DNA from: Echinostoma caproni
Lineage: Eukaryota > Platyhelminthes > Trematoda > Plagiorchiida > Echinostomatidae
NCBI GenBank assembly: GCA_900618425.1
Contig: UZAN01056114.1
Location: 1 to 11,885 of the forward strand
Reading direction: 5' to 3'
DNA length: 11,885 nucleotides
A program made the position numbers and the translations under genes. How positions within the stretch are numbered: position 1 is the first letter of the stretch; each line of letters starts with the position of its first letter. Below the pieces are notes generated by a model, which worked only from the letters and a program-made list of their open reading frames with translations, had not been told where the DNA came from and ran no database searches. Positions 1-7,448 of the stretch are shown here, piece after piece.

Positions 1-380
1 ACAATAATTGTAAAAGTAGGCACCGGGCAGAACTGTGTTCCACGGAACCTCCTTTGAAGCTGGTTGCGTGTACTGGTAATAATGGGTTGAAAAAGTGTGC
101 ACAGCTACCTGGTTANGTTACGGAATAATGGGTCACAATACTTGTAAACGTATGTACCGGGCAGAACTGTGTTCCACGGAACCTCCTTTGAAGCTGGTTG
201 CGTGTGCTGGTAATAATGGGTTGAAAAAGTGTGCACAGCTACCTGGTTACTTAGCGCCATAGACGAGAACGGAGTGGATTGAGTGAAAATAATTCGAGAA
301 ACAAGTCGATTACGGAACTGGTCACAATACTTGTAAAAGTATGTACCGGGCAGAATTGTGTTCCACGGAACCTGCTTTGG
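1..380. repeat. Partial tandem repeat, about 2.4 units
   Basis: Three copies of one unit begin at 1, 135 and 324, each opening with acaata and running into a conserved accgggcag block followed by ttccacggaacc. Copies 1 and 2 are nearly identical over about 115 bp. Copy 2 then carries roughly 55 extra bases before copy 3, so the spacing is 134 and then 189. Copy 3 matches only to about 380, after which the sequence becomes unique. Read on the minus strand, the unit gives a recurring peptide (VPWNT-LPGTY-YKYCD) inside an open stretch from 461 to 105. That is a natural result of a repeat lacking stops in one frame, and I do not call it a gene. The repeat may extend to the left of the window. Confidence 0.85.
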
Positions 381-610
381 CGTGGTTAGAGAACGGAAGC
401 GACTGTTTGGCTCTCTCTGGACATCATATTTGGCTCGCTTGTTTGAGTGCCTCGGCGGCATATTTGAGGTTTGCTATATTGTACATTTTGTTAAGACTTC
501 TCAAATTCAGTACGTTAGCACACCACGGATCAATCGTGTTTGTTTTGGGATTCGTATCGGTTTCGGCTACGCGTCACTCAATGCGAATTGGTTGATGTAA
601 AGCTCATGCG

Positions 611-792
611 CAAGCTGAAGTGCGCCCGAGACCAGCGGTGCGTTCAAACTTTTTCAGCAACAGGCAACCTGAACTGACCTGAACTCATGGAATAAATTAC
701 CACAAGAGCTGTTGGGGATAGGGAGCGTGCATGCTTTCAAGAAGGAGCTTGATAAAAGCTGGTTGAACTTGTTTCCTGAATTAGACGCATAG
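611..792 (+). pseudogene. C-terminal end of a CR1-like LINE reverse transcriptase (remnant)
   Basis: Two adjacent frames give the standard tail of CR1-like LINE proteins. VRSNFFSNR lies at 638-664, and after a frameshift LNSWNKLPQELL lies at 679-714, followed by an FKKELDKSW stretch and a stop at 790-792. In intact relatives these are continuous as FFSNRVVN-WN-LP-x-FK-x-LD. The frameshift coincides with a short direct duplication of acctgaact at 667-685. Only about 60 codons survive, as expected for a 5'-truncated LINE insertion, and no catalytic motif remains. What follows 792 is probably the element's 3' untranslated region. The protein call is firm, and the precise LINE clade is inferred. 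Confidence 0.75.
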
Positions 793-1280
793 GTCTGGTA
801 GAAGTTATGGTTTTTCTCATTTACTAACTACCCCAAATAGGGGAGCGCTTCCAAATGTTAGGTTTTCCTCCTGAACCATGGGAGAAAGTGTTCTTTTTTC
901 CTTTCTATTCCCTTGCAGAGGCGGAGGCGATTGGGTGGAGAAGAAAATGCGCTTAACTACGATATAGAACACTCGCAGTGGTAGGGGCCAACACGTGGCT
1001 TATTATCGAAGGAACTCTGTATGGTCGATTGGCCGTGGCCATCTACTGTCCTGTGCAAACTGACTGGTTGACAGACTGACTGCTTACTATTCCGAGTGTT
1101 GAACTCTTTAGGGGCTCTCAGAGGTTGTATTTAAGTTGTTTTAACTTTCTATAGTTGTGTTTCCCAATCGATTTTAGCTGACTTATCCATGTATCCGTTT
1201 TGCCCGGTAGTGCTTCCATAATTATTTGGCTTTTATCAATGATTTCCTCAGAGAGCGAAAATTACTGAGGAGGAACTGGT
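793..1280. other. Non-coding stretch, probable LINE 3' UTR then unassigned
   Basis: No coding region is visible here. The first 60-120 bases probably belong to the 3' untranslated tail of the preceding LINE remnant, including a small hairpin (cccc-aaata-gggg) at about 831-843. A pyrimidine-rich run at 891-915 ending in cag at 916-918 resembles a splice acceptor, but no exon can be supported after it. From about 960 to 1280 I see nothing recognisable. Confidence 0.5.
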
Positions 1281-1410
1281 TGCAATCTATATGTAGCAGA
1301 GGGCATTGAGTGCAACAGGTGCAAAAAGTGGTGCCATCAAAAGTGCTCACTTTTAACTACTACTCATACGCATTCAGAACAGGAACCTGAAGTGGCTACG
1401 TGACCAGTGT
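1281..1410 (+). pseudogene. PHD-type zinc finger remnant, LINE ORF1-like
   Basis: From 1281 the frame reads C-N-L-Y-V, then GIECNRCKKWCHQKC, which fits the C4HC3 spacing of a PHD finger (second Cys, Cys-x2-Cys, Trp-x-His-x2-Cys). A +1 frameshift then allows NLKWLRDQCE ending at about 1413, which corresponds to the last W-x-C-x2-C element. In that element the first Cys is an Arg codon (cgt) here, so the last zinc ligand pair is broken. The first Cys of the leading pair is also missing, and an in-frame stop precedes the segment (1266-1268). PHD fingers bind histone tails in chromatin proteins. In CR1-type ORF1 proteins the role is thought to be nucleic-acid or protein binding. A fragment of a host PHD gene is the alternative, but the RT downstream makes a retrotransposon source more likely. 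Confidence 0.6.
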
Positions 1411-1455
1411 GAGACATTCGCGCTAGATTGCTCGTGATTGGTACGGGGTATGGTT

Positions 1456-1485
1456 GCTGCTAAGGGGTAACCCCTAAGAAGCAGC
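1456..1485. repeat. Inverted repeat / hairpin
   Basis: Two nested stems are visible: gctgct pairs with agcagc (1456-1461 and 1480-1485), and aggggt pairs with acccct (1463-1468 and 1470-1475) around a single central base. It lies between the zinc-finger and RT remnants of the decayed LINE. No function is apparent. Confidence 0.6.
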
Positions 1486-1695
1486 GAAAGAGAACAAACA
1501 GTATGGTAGAAGCGATGTTTCGACAGGGCTCTGGCCACAAGGAGTCCAAAGTAGTCTCTTTACGAAAGGTTCAATTCGTATCACGCATGGTGTAGCTACA
1601 AGGCAGTTAGAAATTATGCGCGTGATATGCAACGAAGGGCCAGGACTGCTGAATATTCACCTTTCGGGGTGCATAAAGCAAATACTTGACTTGAA

Positions 1696-3163
1696 TTGAC
1701 TTGAGATACGACTATGCGCATGGGATTGCGATAAAAGCAAAACAGAACCCAAAGATGTTCTATGCTTACGTCCAATCTCAAAAGACATCAGGAGAGGGGG
1801 TTGAAAAGTTAGAAAACACTGATGGACGTCTTGCTCTAAGTGATGAAGATAAAGCGAATACTCTTCAGGCATTCTTAGGGGGAGTGTGTAGACCGTTAGG
1901 TATGACAGATAGACTCGATTATCCCAGCGTGACAGCACGGTTGACCGAAATAACTGTGACACCAGACGAAGTCCTTCACGAGTTAGCTAATCTGAACAAG
2001 TTCGAAGGAGTGGGATCAGATGGCATCCATCCCGCTATCGGTAAACCTCTAGCGGGGATACTTCAAGGGCCTCTGTAAAAGCTGTTTCAGGTATCTCTAG
2101 ATAAAAGCGAGATACCGAGAGATGGGAAAAGAGCGACGGTAGTTGCTCTGCATAAATCTGGGTCAAAGGAAAAGGCCGAAAATTACAGAAGGAAGGAAGT
2201 CTTGTCTATCGAATACGCTTGCCTTCCTCAATGAAGTCGCTGAACGCTTAGACCAAGGACAGCATGTTGAGGTCTGTTACCTGGACTTTAGCAAAGCCTT
2301 TGACTCTCTAAAACATCAGGCGTTAGACCAGAAAATGCAATTCTTAGGAACTGGGGATAAGTTAGAAAGTGGGTATACTGCTTTCTAGCTAACCGCATCT
2401 TCCAGATCAAGGTTGGTACGCACTAATCGGTGCCGGCAAACACGACTAGTAGGATCCCTCACGGTTAATTACTAGGCTCACTGCGAATTCCGATGTTCGT
2501 CACTGATCTGCCACAGGAAATCAACAACCCGTGCTTCATGTTCGCAGACGATTCTAAGGTGGCTGGAGCGAATGTATATCAGGACCTGCAGGCGGTTATA
2601 CGGCGGTCTAAATAGTGGAATCTTTCACTCAACCTTGCCAAATGTCAGCTTCTAACAGCAGAAGTTGAACTTGACATTCAAAATGAAATTTAACTCCAAG
2701 ATTGCGTGTAGGAGACCAGAGGTTCTCGTCCCTCTGTACAAGACCATAATTAGGCCACACTTGGAATATTTTGTTCAGACATGCGCACTTTACTTTCGGA
2801 AAGACATCGAATGTCTAGAAAGAGTGCAACACCCGACTACAAGCATGATGGTGTGACAGGTAGGTAAGAGCTACAAGCAGAGGCTCACGGAACATGATCT
2901 GTTCGCGCTGGCAAGAAGGAGAATGATGAGGATCTCGTAGAAGTCTTTAAGATCAAGTTTGATGGTATGTTCCAATTCATCCCTTCAAATGGCACTTGGG
3001 GGGATAGTTCAAGGCTGCAACGTAGTCTTGTAAGGTTGGAGCCAAGTTCTTACAAGTCGCGTAATACATTACTTGAACAGACTACCCCTGGATGTAGAAA
3101 GATGCTCGAACGTCGTAGCCTTCAAAAGGACCTCAGGTGCATGTTGGGCTTTTATATTCACTG
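1696..3163 (+). pseudogene. Reverse transcriptase of CR1-like LINE, multiply disrupted
   Basis: RT copies the element's RNA at the nicked target site. The first segment (frame of 1701) carries NPKMFYAYVQ and SDGIHPAIGKPLAGIL, typical of LINE RT fingers. It runs through an in-frame TAA at 2076-2078 to GKRATVVALHKSGSKEKAENYR, with the usual PVSLT motif lost. After a frameshift near 2200, motif A follows as CYLDFSKAFDSL, with its catalytic Asp at 2284-2286. A second shift near 2360 restores the first frame. That frame gives a degraded motif B (SRIPHG-stop-LLG, about 2445-2480) and motif C as MFADD at 2538-2552. A gap then joins it to thumb sequence in a third frame (PEVLVPLYKT, RPHLEY, KDIECLERVQ; 2665-2856), and EHDLFALARRR follows near 2890-2920. 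At least three stops and three frameshifts show it is long dead. Confidence 0.9.
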
Positions 3164-3739
3164 AAACAGTTTAAAGGTAATTACCTATTAGTCCTGAGCG
3201 CCTTTGCATAGGACGTGATATTGCACCTCACATTATGCCTTTCAGGCAAAACCTTTTGACTCGCAGTGTTGGAAGCCACAAGAACAGCCAACAACACGTC
3301 CATCTGGAGGCTCGATTGGCCCGGATCACACACATTCATGTGCAAAATGAACTGAAATAAACTAAACTGAGTTCTCCGTTCCTTTCTTGTTTAGAAGAAG
3401 AACGGACGGACTAATGGATCCAGTGATGGGTGCCGGACCTGTGCATGCCACTGAAAAACTATGAACGCTCGACTGACCGCGGATATTCTCTGTTCTGTGC
3501 AAACTTAAGTGAAACTGAACTGCATTGATTTTGTTTGTTTGCATCAATTATTGGTAATTACTGTAAGCGTTGCATTTTCAATTGTCCATTTGTATTGGTC
3601 ATGTTTTCTCTTGAGTTTCCGGTAGATCCTTGCTGTTACTTCCAGGTGTAGTGATTCTCAACATGCTTTGTTTCTCTTTCTTTTTCATCATTTTTGCTTC
3701 CACAACTAAATTGTGAAAATTCCAATATTTACACTCTGT
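3164..3739. other. Non-coding stretch, nothing recognised
   Basis: No coding similarity was found on either strand. The minus-strand open stretch of 61 codons (3547-3362) has no recognisable motif. Some of the left part could be 3' untranslated sequence of the preceding LINE, but this cannot be shown. Confidence 0.5.
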
Positions 3740-3882
3740 ATATCCTGAATATATATTATATATTATTATATTATACATATACAAGTATATATATGTACAT
3801 AGTTGTAATATGTAATATATACGTATGTTTATATGCGATCTCAATAACGTCAAAATATATTCTCTATACGTGTATGTGTAAG
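3740..3882. repeat. TA-rich low-complexity tract
   Basis: About 140 bp consist largely of alternating ta, tat and tac steps (for example tatatattatatattatta and the acatatacaagtatatatat type), an imperfect microsatellite. The apparent open frames on both strands here, rich in Tyr and Ile, come from base composition and are not genes. The tract ends just before an RT fragment begins, so it may be an old insertion point or a decayed element tail. Confidence 0.8.
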
Positions 3883-3903
3883 TGAAGTTATGAAGAGTCA
3901 TGA

Positions 3904-4300
3904 GAACATGATCTAGATGCATTTCGAAGGTGGTCAACATTTAAATGGGATCTGTCACTAAATTTAGGTGACTTTCAGCAGCAGCATATCTCCGAGGCAA
4001 AGGATCTAGAGGTAATGATTACAAATGACTTAAGGGGGCTCTCTGATTGGCCGTTTCCCCCTTCTTGAAAATTGTATCTTTGTATATTCAATAAAAGGAA
4101 GAAAAATGGGAGAAGAAAAATCCAATCACTGCAAGCGTGCGGCTAATAAAGCTCGGCACGAACTTTTCAGGTTGTGCGCTGCTGTGAGTTGCAGAAGACC
4201 CGAGGTTTTCGTACCTTTGTTGAAAACTATAGCGCGTCTTCATTCAGGATATTATGTACGAGCATGGGCGCCTTATTCGAAACAGGATGTACGCCATTGA
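3904..4300 (+). pseudogene. CR1-like reverse transcriptase, thumb/C-terminal piece
   Basis: From 3904 the frame reads EHDLDAFRRWSTFKWDLSLN, the segment that normally follows the F/YADD motif in CR1-like RTs. It continues to SEAKDLEVMITNDLR, the usual (E-SKDLGV-IT-DL) stretch, after an internal deletion. About 83 unrelated bases (4035-4117) interrupt it. It then resumes in another frame with SNHCKRAANKARHELFRL, PEVFVPLLKT, and WAPYSKQDV at 4265-4291. No catalytic motif is included. The piece ends abruptly at about 4294, where a minus-strand RT piece begins and overlaps it by about 16 bp. Its sequence is close to, but not the same as, the thumb region at 2695-2856, so it is a separate insertion of the same broad family. 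Confidence 0.85.
4035..4117 (+). other. Short insertion inside an RT fragment, with AATAAA
   Basis: These bases split the RT fragment between TNDLR and SNHCKRA, which in related proteins lie side by side. The insert holds a polyadenylation-like ataaaa at 4089-4094 followed by A-rich sequence (to about 4120). This fits the 3' end of a tiny 5'-truncated retrotransposed copy. No clear target-site duplication could be fixed, and the edges are uncertain by several bases. Confidence 0.4.
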
Positions 4301-4549
4301 TCAGTGATGTCGTTGATAAAATAAGTCACAAACAGTATCTGAACCAGAAAGGAGCACTGTGGAACCCCACCACAGACCGCAACCGTTTCAGAGACCTGTT
4401 CTACTCTGACGCGGAACGTCCTCCCTTGTAGGTACACTTTGATCCACCTCATTATCTGCTAGTTGATCCGGAGGGCTTATGTAGGGTTTATGTAGGACTA
4501 GCCTGTGATTGATTGAATCAAAGACTTTTGTAAAATCAAGGTAGCATAC
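4279..4549 (-). pseudogene. CR1-like reverse transcriptase, motif A to motif B, reversed strand
   Basis: On the minus strand, 4549 downward reads VCYLDFTKVFDSINHRL, RT motif A with its catalytic Asp. A frameshift near 4430-4445 is followed by GRTFRVRVEQVSETVAV, then GGVPQCSFL (motif B, normally SGVPQGSVL), then FINDITDQW and SCF near 4279. In intact relatives the next residues would be the FADD motif, which is absent here. The plus-strand open frame across 4174-4431 is the antisense shadow of this piece and should not be annotated as a gene. The fragment lies head-on against the plus-strand RT piece at 3904-4300, and a near-palindrome at 4549-4565 marks its other edge. Confidence 0.85.
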
Positions 4550-4589
4550 TTAAAGTATACTTAAGGGTTTTCAAAAGGTCGCTTAGAGA

Positions 4590-4905
4590 GACTTCAAGGC
4601 ACACGATGTTGCGGGATCAAACAGGATAAGCCCAGCAATCACCAAACCTACTGCTGATATCGTTTTGGCCCCGGTATGCAGTTTATTTGAGGATTTGAAA
4701 GCATAAAATAGTTAACTGTCTGATTGGTTCATGTCTTCTGTAGGAGCCAACCCCATGGGAGATAAAGAAACAGACGTTGAAAACTATTGTCCAGTTAGTT
4801 TAACTAGCGTGCTATGCAACGGACCAGAAACTTTAGTTAGAACTAACTTGATGAAATATCTGGATGTCAGTTCACTTCACTTCTCACAGAATGGTTTGTG
4901 GCTCT
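4590..4905 (+). pseudogene. CR1-like reverse transcriptase, finger domain piece
   Basis: A single frame reads SNRISPAITKPTADIVLAPV (4614-4673), then passes two stops (about 4702-4716). It continues with MGDKETDVENYCPVSLTSVL, ETLVRTNLMKYLD and FSQNG, ending near 4895-4905. These match the usual order GIHPAILKPLA-I-GP, K-ENYRPVSLTSV-CK-LE, LM-YL and SQHGF of LINE RT fingers. It contains no motif A or active-site residue, and similarity stops just before where motif A would come. The open frame continues to 5012 without further RT similarity. Confidence 0.8.
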
Positions 4906-5049
4906 TGACAATCGAGGGACAGATTTGTGTGTTGTCTGCGAGTTTCTTTGGCTTCCAATATTTCGAAATGCAATTTGTCTGGAGTGGAACATACTCATCA
5001 CAGATGTACTGAGTGATTTCATGAAGCATAACATGTATAACATATTATA

Positions 5050-5582
5050 TTTCACACACGTTTGACGTCAGACTGCGTGGCAAATAAACCACTGTACAAC
5101 ACTCTTTATAAAACAGAGAAATGATTCAGGATTTGCTCGAGAGCGCGATACATCTAGGTGAATTTTCTTAGAGAATTTACAACCGGAGCCTTCGGCTAAC
5201 AAAAGCCTGATTCGCAAGGCACGGGGATGATGTGTGAAAACCGCAATCCTTTAGGGACAGGTGTCCAGTCCATCGGATCATGCGCCCTTTGGAAGGTTCC
5301 AAACGTCCAGGTTTTCCTGTGCACACTGATGCCCAATCGAAACGGTGACCACTGTCACAACCGGCAAGGTATGTGTTCCGTACGCCTCTTCTTGTTCGGT
5401 TTGGAATTAGGGTTTGAATACAATTCCTCCAAGGTAGTCCACCAACCAGAGTGTCAGCTTTTAGTCCTCATACTTTTTTGGGAAAACACTCGTCCCGAGA
5501 AGGCGGTGAGCAGGTCTTTCTAAGAAGAATTGGCTATTTGAGACGCTTGATAGAATGATAGCATTTTACGAGATGCGTAGCA
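5050..5582 (+). repeat. Left arm of long inverted repeat
   Basis: Bases 5050-5398 are identical, without gaps, to the reverse complement of 7277-7625 (each pair of positions sums to 12675). From 5399 mismatches start at once and small length differences appear (the position sum changes to 12672 near 5482 and 12668 near 5527). Homology can still be followed through gaattgg-tatttg (about 5527-5540) to about 5582. Its inner end lies about 20 bp from an RT motif A remnant. A plus-strand open frame of 98 codons (5227-5523) runs across the arm. Its first 57 codons match the right arm exactly only because the DNA is identical. Confidence 0.9.
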
Positions 5583-5603
5583 AACCTGCTGTGGTAATTA
5601 GAA

Positions 5604-5714
5604 AATGTTGCCGCAAAGTTAAAAGAAGGTAGAACCGTAGAGATGTGCCACCTGAACTTCATAAAGGCTTTTGATTTAGTAAATCATCGCCTATTGTCCA
5701 CCAAATTAGATGAT
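5604..5714 (+). pseudogene. LINE reverse transcriptase motif A scrap
   Basis: The frame from 5604 reads NVAAKLKEGRTVEMCHLNF and then IKAFDLVNHRLLSTKLDD before a stop at 5715-5717. This matches the motif A region of LINE RTs (typically G-VDV-YLDFSKAFD-VNHRLL--KL), but the first catalytic Asp is an Asn codon (aac). Weak similarity may continue out of frame to about 5770 (GAYVES). Its sequence differs from both other motif A copies in the window, at 2272-2325 and at 4549-4498 on the minus strand. It could continue the finger piece at 4590-4905, with the left inverted-repeat arm inserted between them. Confidence 0.75.
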
Positions 5715-5829
5715 TAGATGATAGTATTGCTTTGAGAGCACTAATGTGTATAGGGGGCTTACGTAGAATCTTGTGAAGATTCACCGCGGTGATAACGGAA
5801 GTCTAAATGTTGCTTTATGGGAAGATTGA

Positions 5830-7085
5830 TTCTTCGTTACATAATTGAATTTTGATTTTTAATATATGGAGCTGATTAAAGATCTTTGTTTGGATCCTGT
5901 TACATTGTTCAATTTTCCTCTCCGCAGACTACTGATCCTATGATTTGTCAGTTTTCTTTGCTGGTTACCATTGAGGACGGTTCCACATTGCGTTCAATAT
6001 TCCCATGTGTTCATTACTAAGTTTTCTCCTAAGTTTGAATATTGCTATATTGCATTTAAAAGCACTTACCAAGAATATACAAGAACGATTTTTCGCTCAT
6101 CGACTTGTTTAATTAATATTTGTTTTCTGTTTTCCACCAATCTGGATAACTGGATTAAAAAACAAAAATCGGTATCAAATCTGTGGTATTGCTTCGTTGC
6201 ACCTTTATGCAGCACCTGATAGGAACTACAAACTGTGCACAAACTGGGGTGATGTCACTAAGCGAGGTTCGAAAGATAGTCAATCATATTACATTCATGG
6301 CTCATTTTAATGCAACTGTATTAGGGCCTTCCATCAGAGAATCAGTTTTAGTTGAGTTTTTACAATCGTTAGGCATACATACTCATGCGGCGGTTTCGTT
6401 TTCCGTCCGCAGTTGCCCATTTGGATAAAAGAGCAGAATGGAGATGCCATAGTTGAGAGAAGAGTCAAGGCAAAGATAGGACAGAATTCATAAAGACTGC
6501 GGTTACAAACGTAATGAGTATACGCATGAGCGCCACTGTTTGCGACGCATCCGAAGCGTAGGTAAGGAATTTTCGAACAGAATGAGGTGCATGGCATGCA
6601 GGCGTACGATTTTGGAAGAAGCAAACTCAGTGCCGCCAGCACGTTTGACAGCGCGTGGAATTGTTTAAGCGCTAAGGACATGGGTTGAGACATCTCTAAT
6701 ATACGGAAAACTTCTCGAAAGAAACAATGTTTACTATGAAAATCAATGTCTTTGTTTGCTCGGTATTCCGTCGCTTATGACATTCTGCCAGCTTTCGTTA
6801 TGAGACCGCTGGAGTTTGTGACGTTTTTGATGAACCTTGTCTCGATATTACAAAGCCATGACCTCCCACTTGTAAACGACCTGAAAAAGCATACTATTTA
6901 GTAAATTTACGAACCAAAAGGTTTCGGAAGGGAGTATAGATGCTTTAATCAATATTACGTGAAAATAAGATTGAAGATTACGTCACTTATCATCTAAAGT
7001 GGTTCAAATTTTTCACAACTAAAACTGCCCACGAAAGCTTCACTATAGTTGAGGGTGGGTGTCTCGGGTTGCGACTGGTCATCCT
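5830..7085. other. Interior of the inverted-repeat region, no gene recognised
   Basis: This stretch is AT-rich, especially 5830-6180. The longest open frame is on the minus strand, 6693-6334 (119 codons, rich in Ser, Leu and Cys), with no motif I recognise. A plus-strand patch at 6250-6275 (gatgtcac followed by gaggttcgaa) resembles the A- and B-box regions of the SINE at 7640-7886 with about 22 bases missing between them, and may be a broken copy. I see no transposase, RT or host gene. Confidence 0.5.
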
Positions 7086-7448
7086 TCCCTTGCACCTCAC
7101 GAAGTGCTTCCATACAAAGAAACGTTCCAAATAACCAATTCTCATGAGGAAACCATACTCACTGCATTCCCGTGGGGCAGAGGTGTTTTCGCACCAAAGT
7201 GAGGGGACGGACACCCAACAGCTGGGGATAAAGCCAAGTAAGGGGAAGCATTGGTAAACAAACTCTGATTCCAAATCGAACAAGAAGAGGCGTACGGAAC
7301 ACATACCTTGCCGGTTGTGACAGTGGTCACCGTTTCGATTGGGCATCAGTGTGCACAGGAAAACCTGGACGTTTGGAACCTTCCAAAGGGCGCATGATCC
7401 GATGGACTGGACACCTGTCCCTAAAGGATTGCGGTTTTCACACATCAT
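6990..7448 (-). other. Open frame of 152 codons in right arm, probably non-coding
   Basis: The minus-strand frame starts MMCENRNPLGTG at 7448 and stops after NLNHFR at 6990. It crosses the identical part of the arm, the diverged part, and some sequence beyond. I recognise no domain, signal peptide or membrane segment. In the left arm the matching frame loses similarity after LFLF and stops at 5523. The length differences between arms are not all multiples of three, and substitutions do not spare the reading frame, both of which argue against protein constraint. A short exon or an unknown element-encoded peptide cannot be excluded. Confidence 0.2.

Larger units (their letters stand above)
1281..3163 (+). 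mobile_element. Decayed CR1-like non-LTR retrotransposon
   Basis: This is the most complete element in the window. In order it shows a PHD-type zinc-finger remnant (1281-1410), a short basic stretch, RT finger sequence (1696-2200), RT motifs A, B and C, and thumb and C-terminal sequence to about 3163. PHD fingers are known in the ORF1 products of CR1-clade LINEs, which supports the assignment. Only about 290 bp separate the zinc finger from the RT. The apurinic-like endonuclease domain expected there (about 230 residues) is therefore missing, presumably deleted. No target-site duplication or poly-A tail could be identified, so both ends are approximate. That the zinc finger and the RT belong to one insertion is inferred from order and strand. 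Confidence 0.7.

Noticed and set aside
105..461. Minus-strand open frame of 118 codons
   Set aside because: It is produced by the tandem repeat; it lacks any known domain and contains an undetermined base.
891..918. Pyrimidine tract ending in cag, resembling a splice acceptor
   Set aside because: No coding exon follows and it lies in a probable LINE 3' UTR, so it is likely chance.
1657..1962. Minus-strand open frame of 101 codons
   Set aside because: It is antisense to the well-supported RT finger sequence on the plus strand.
3599..3940. Minus-strand open frame rich in Tyr and Ile
   Set aside because: It runs through the TA-rich tract, so the frame reflects base composition.
4174..4431. 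Plus-strand open frame of 85 codons
   Set aside because: It is antisense to the minus-strand RT piece with clear motifs A and B, so it is a shadow.
5227..5523. Plus-strand open frame of 98 codons in the left arm, near-twin of the right-arm frame
   Set aside because: Protein identity only reflects identical DNA. Beyond the identical part the frames diverge and shift, with no sign of coding constraint.
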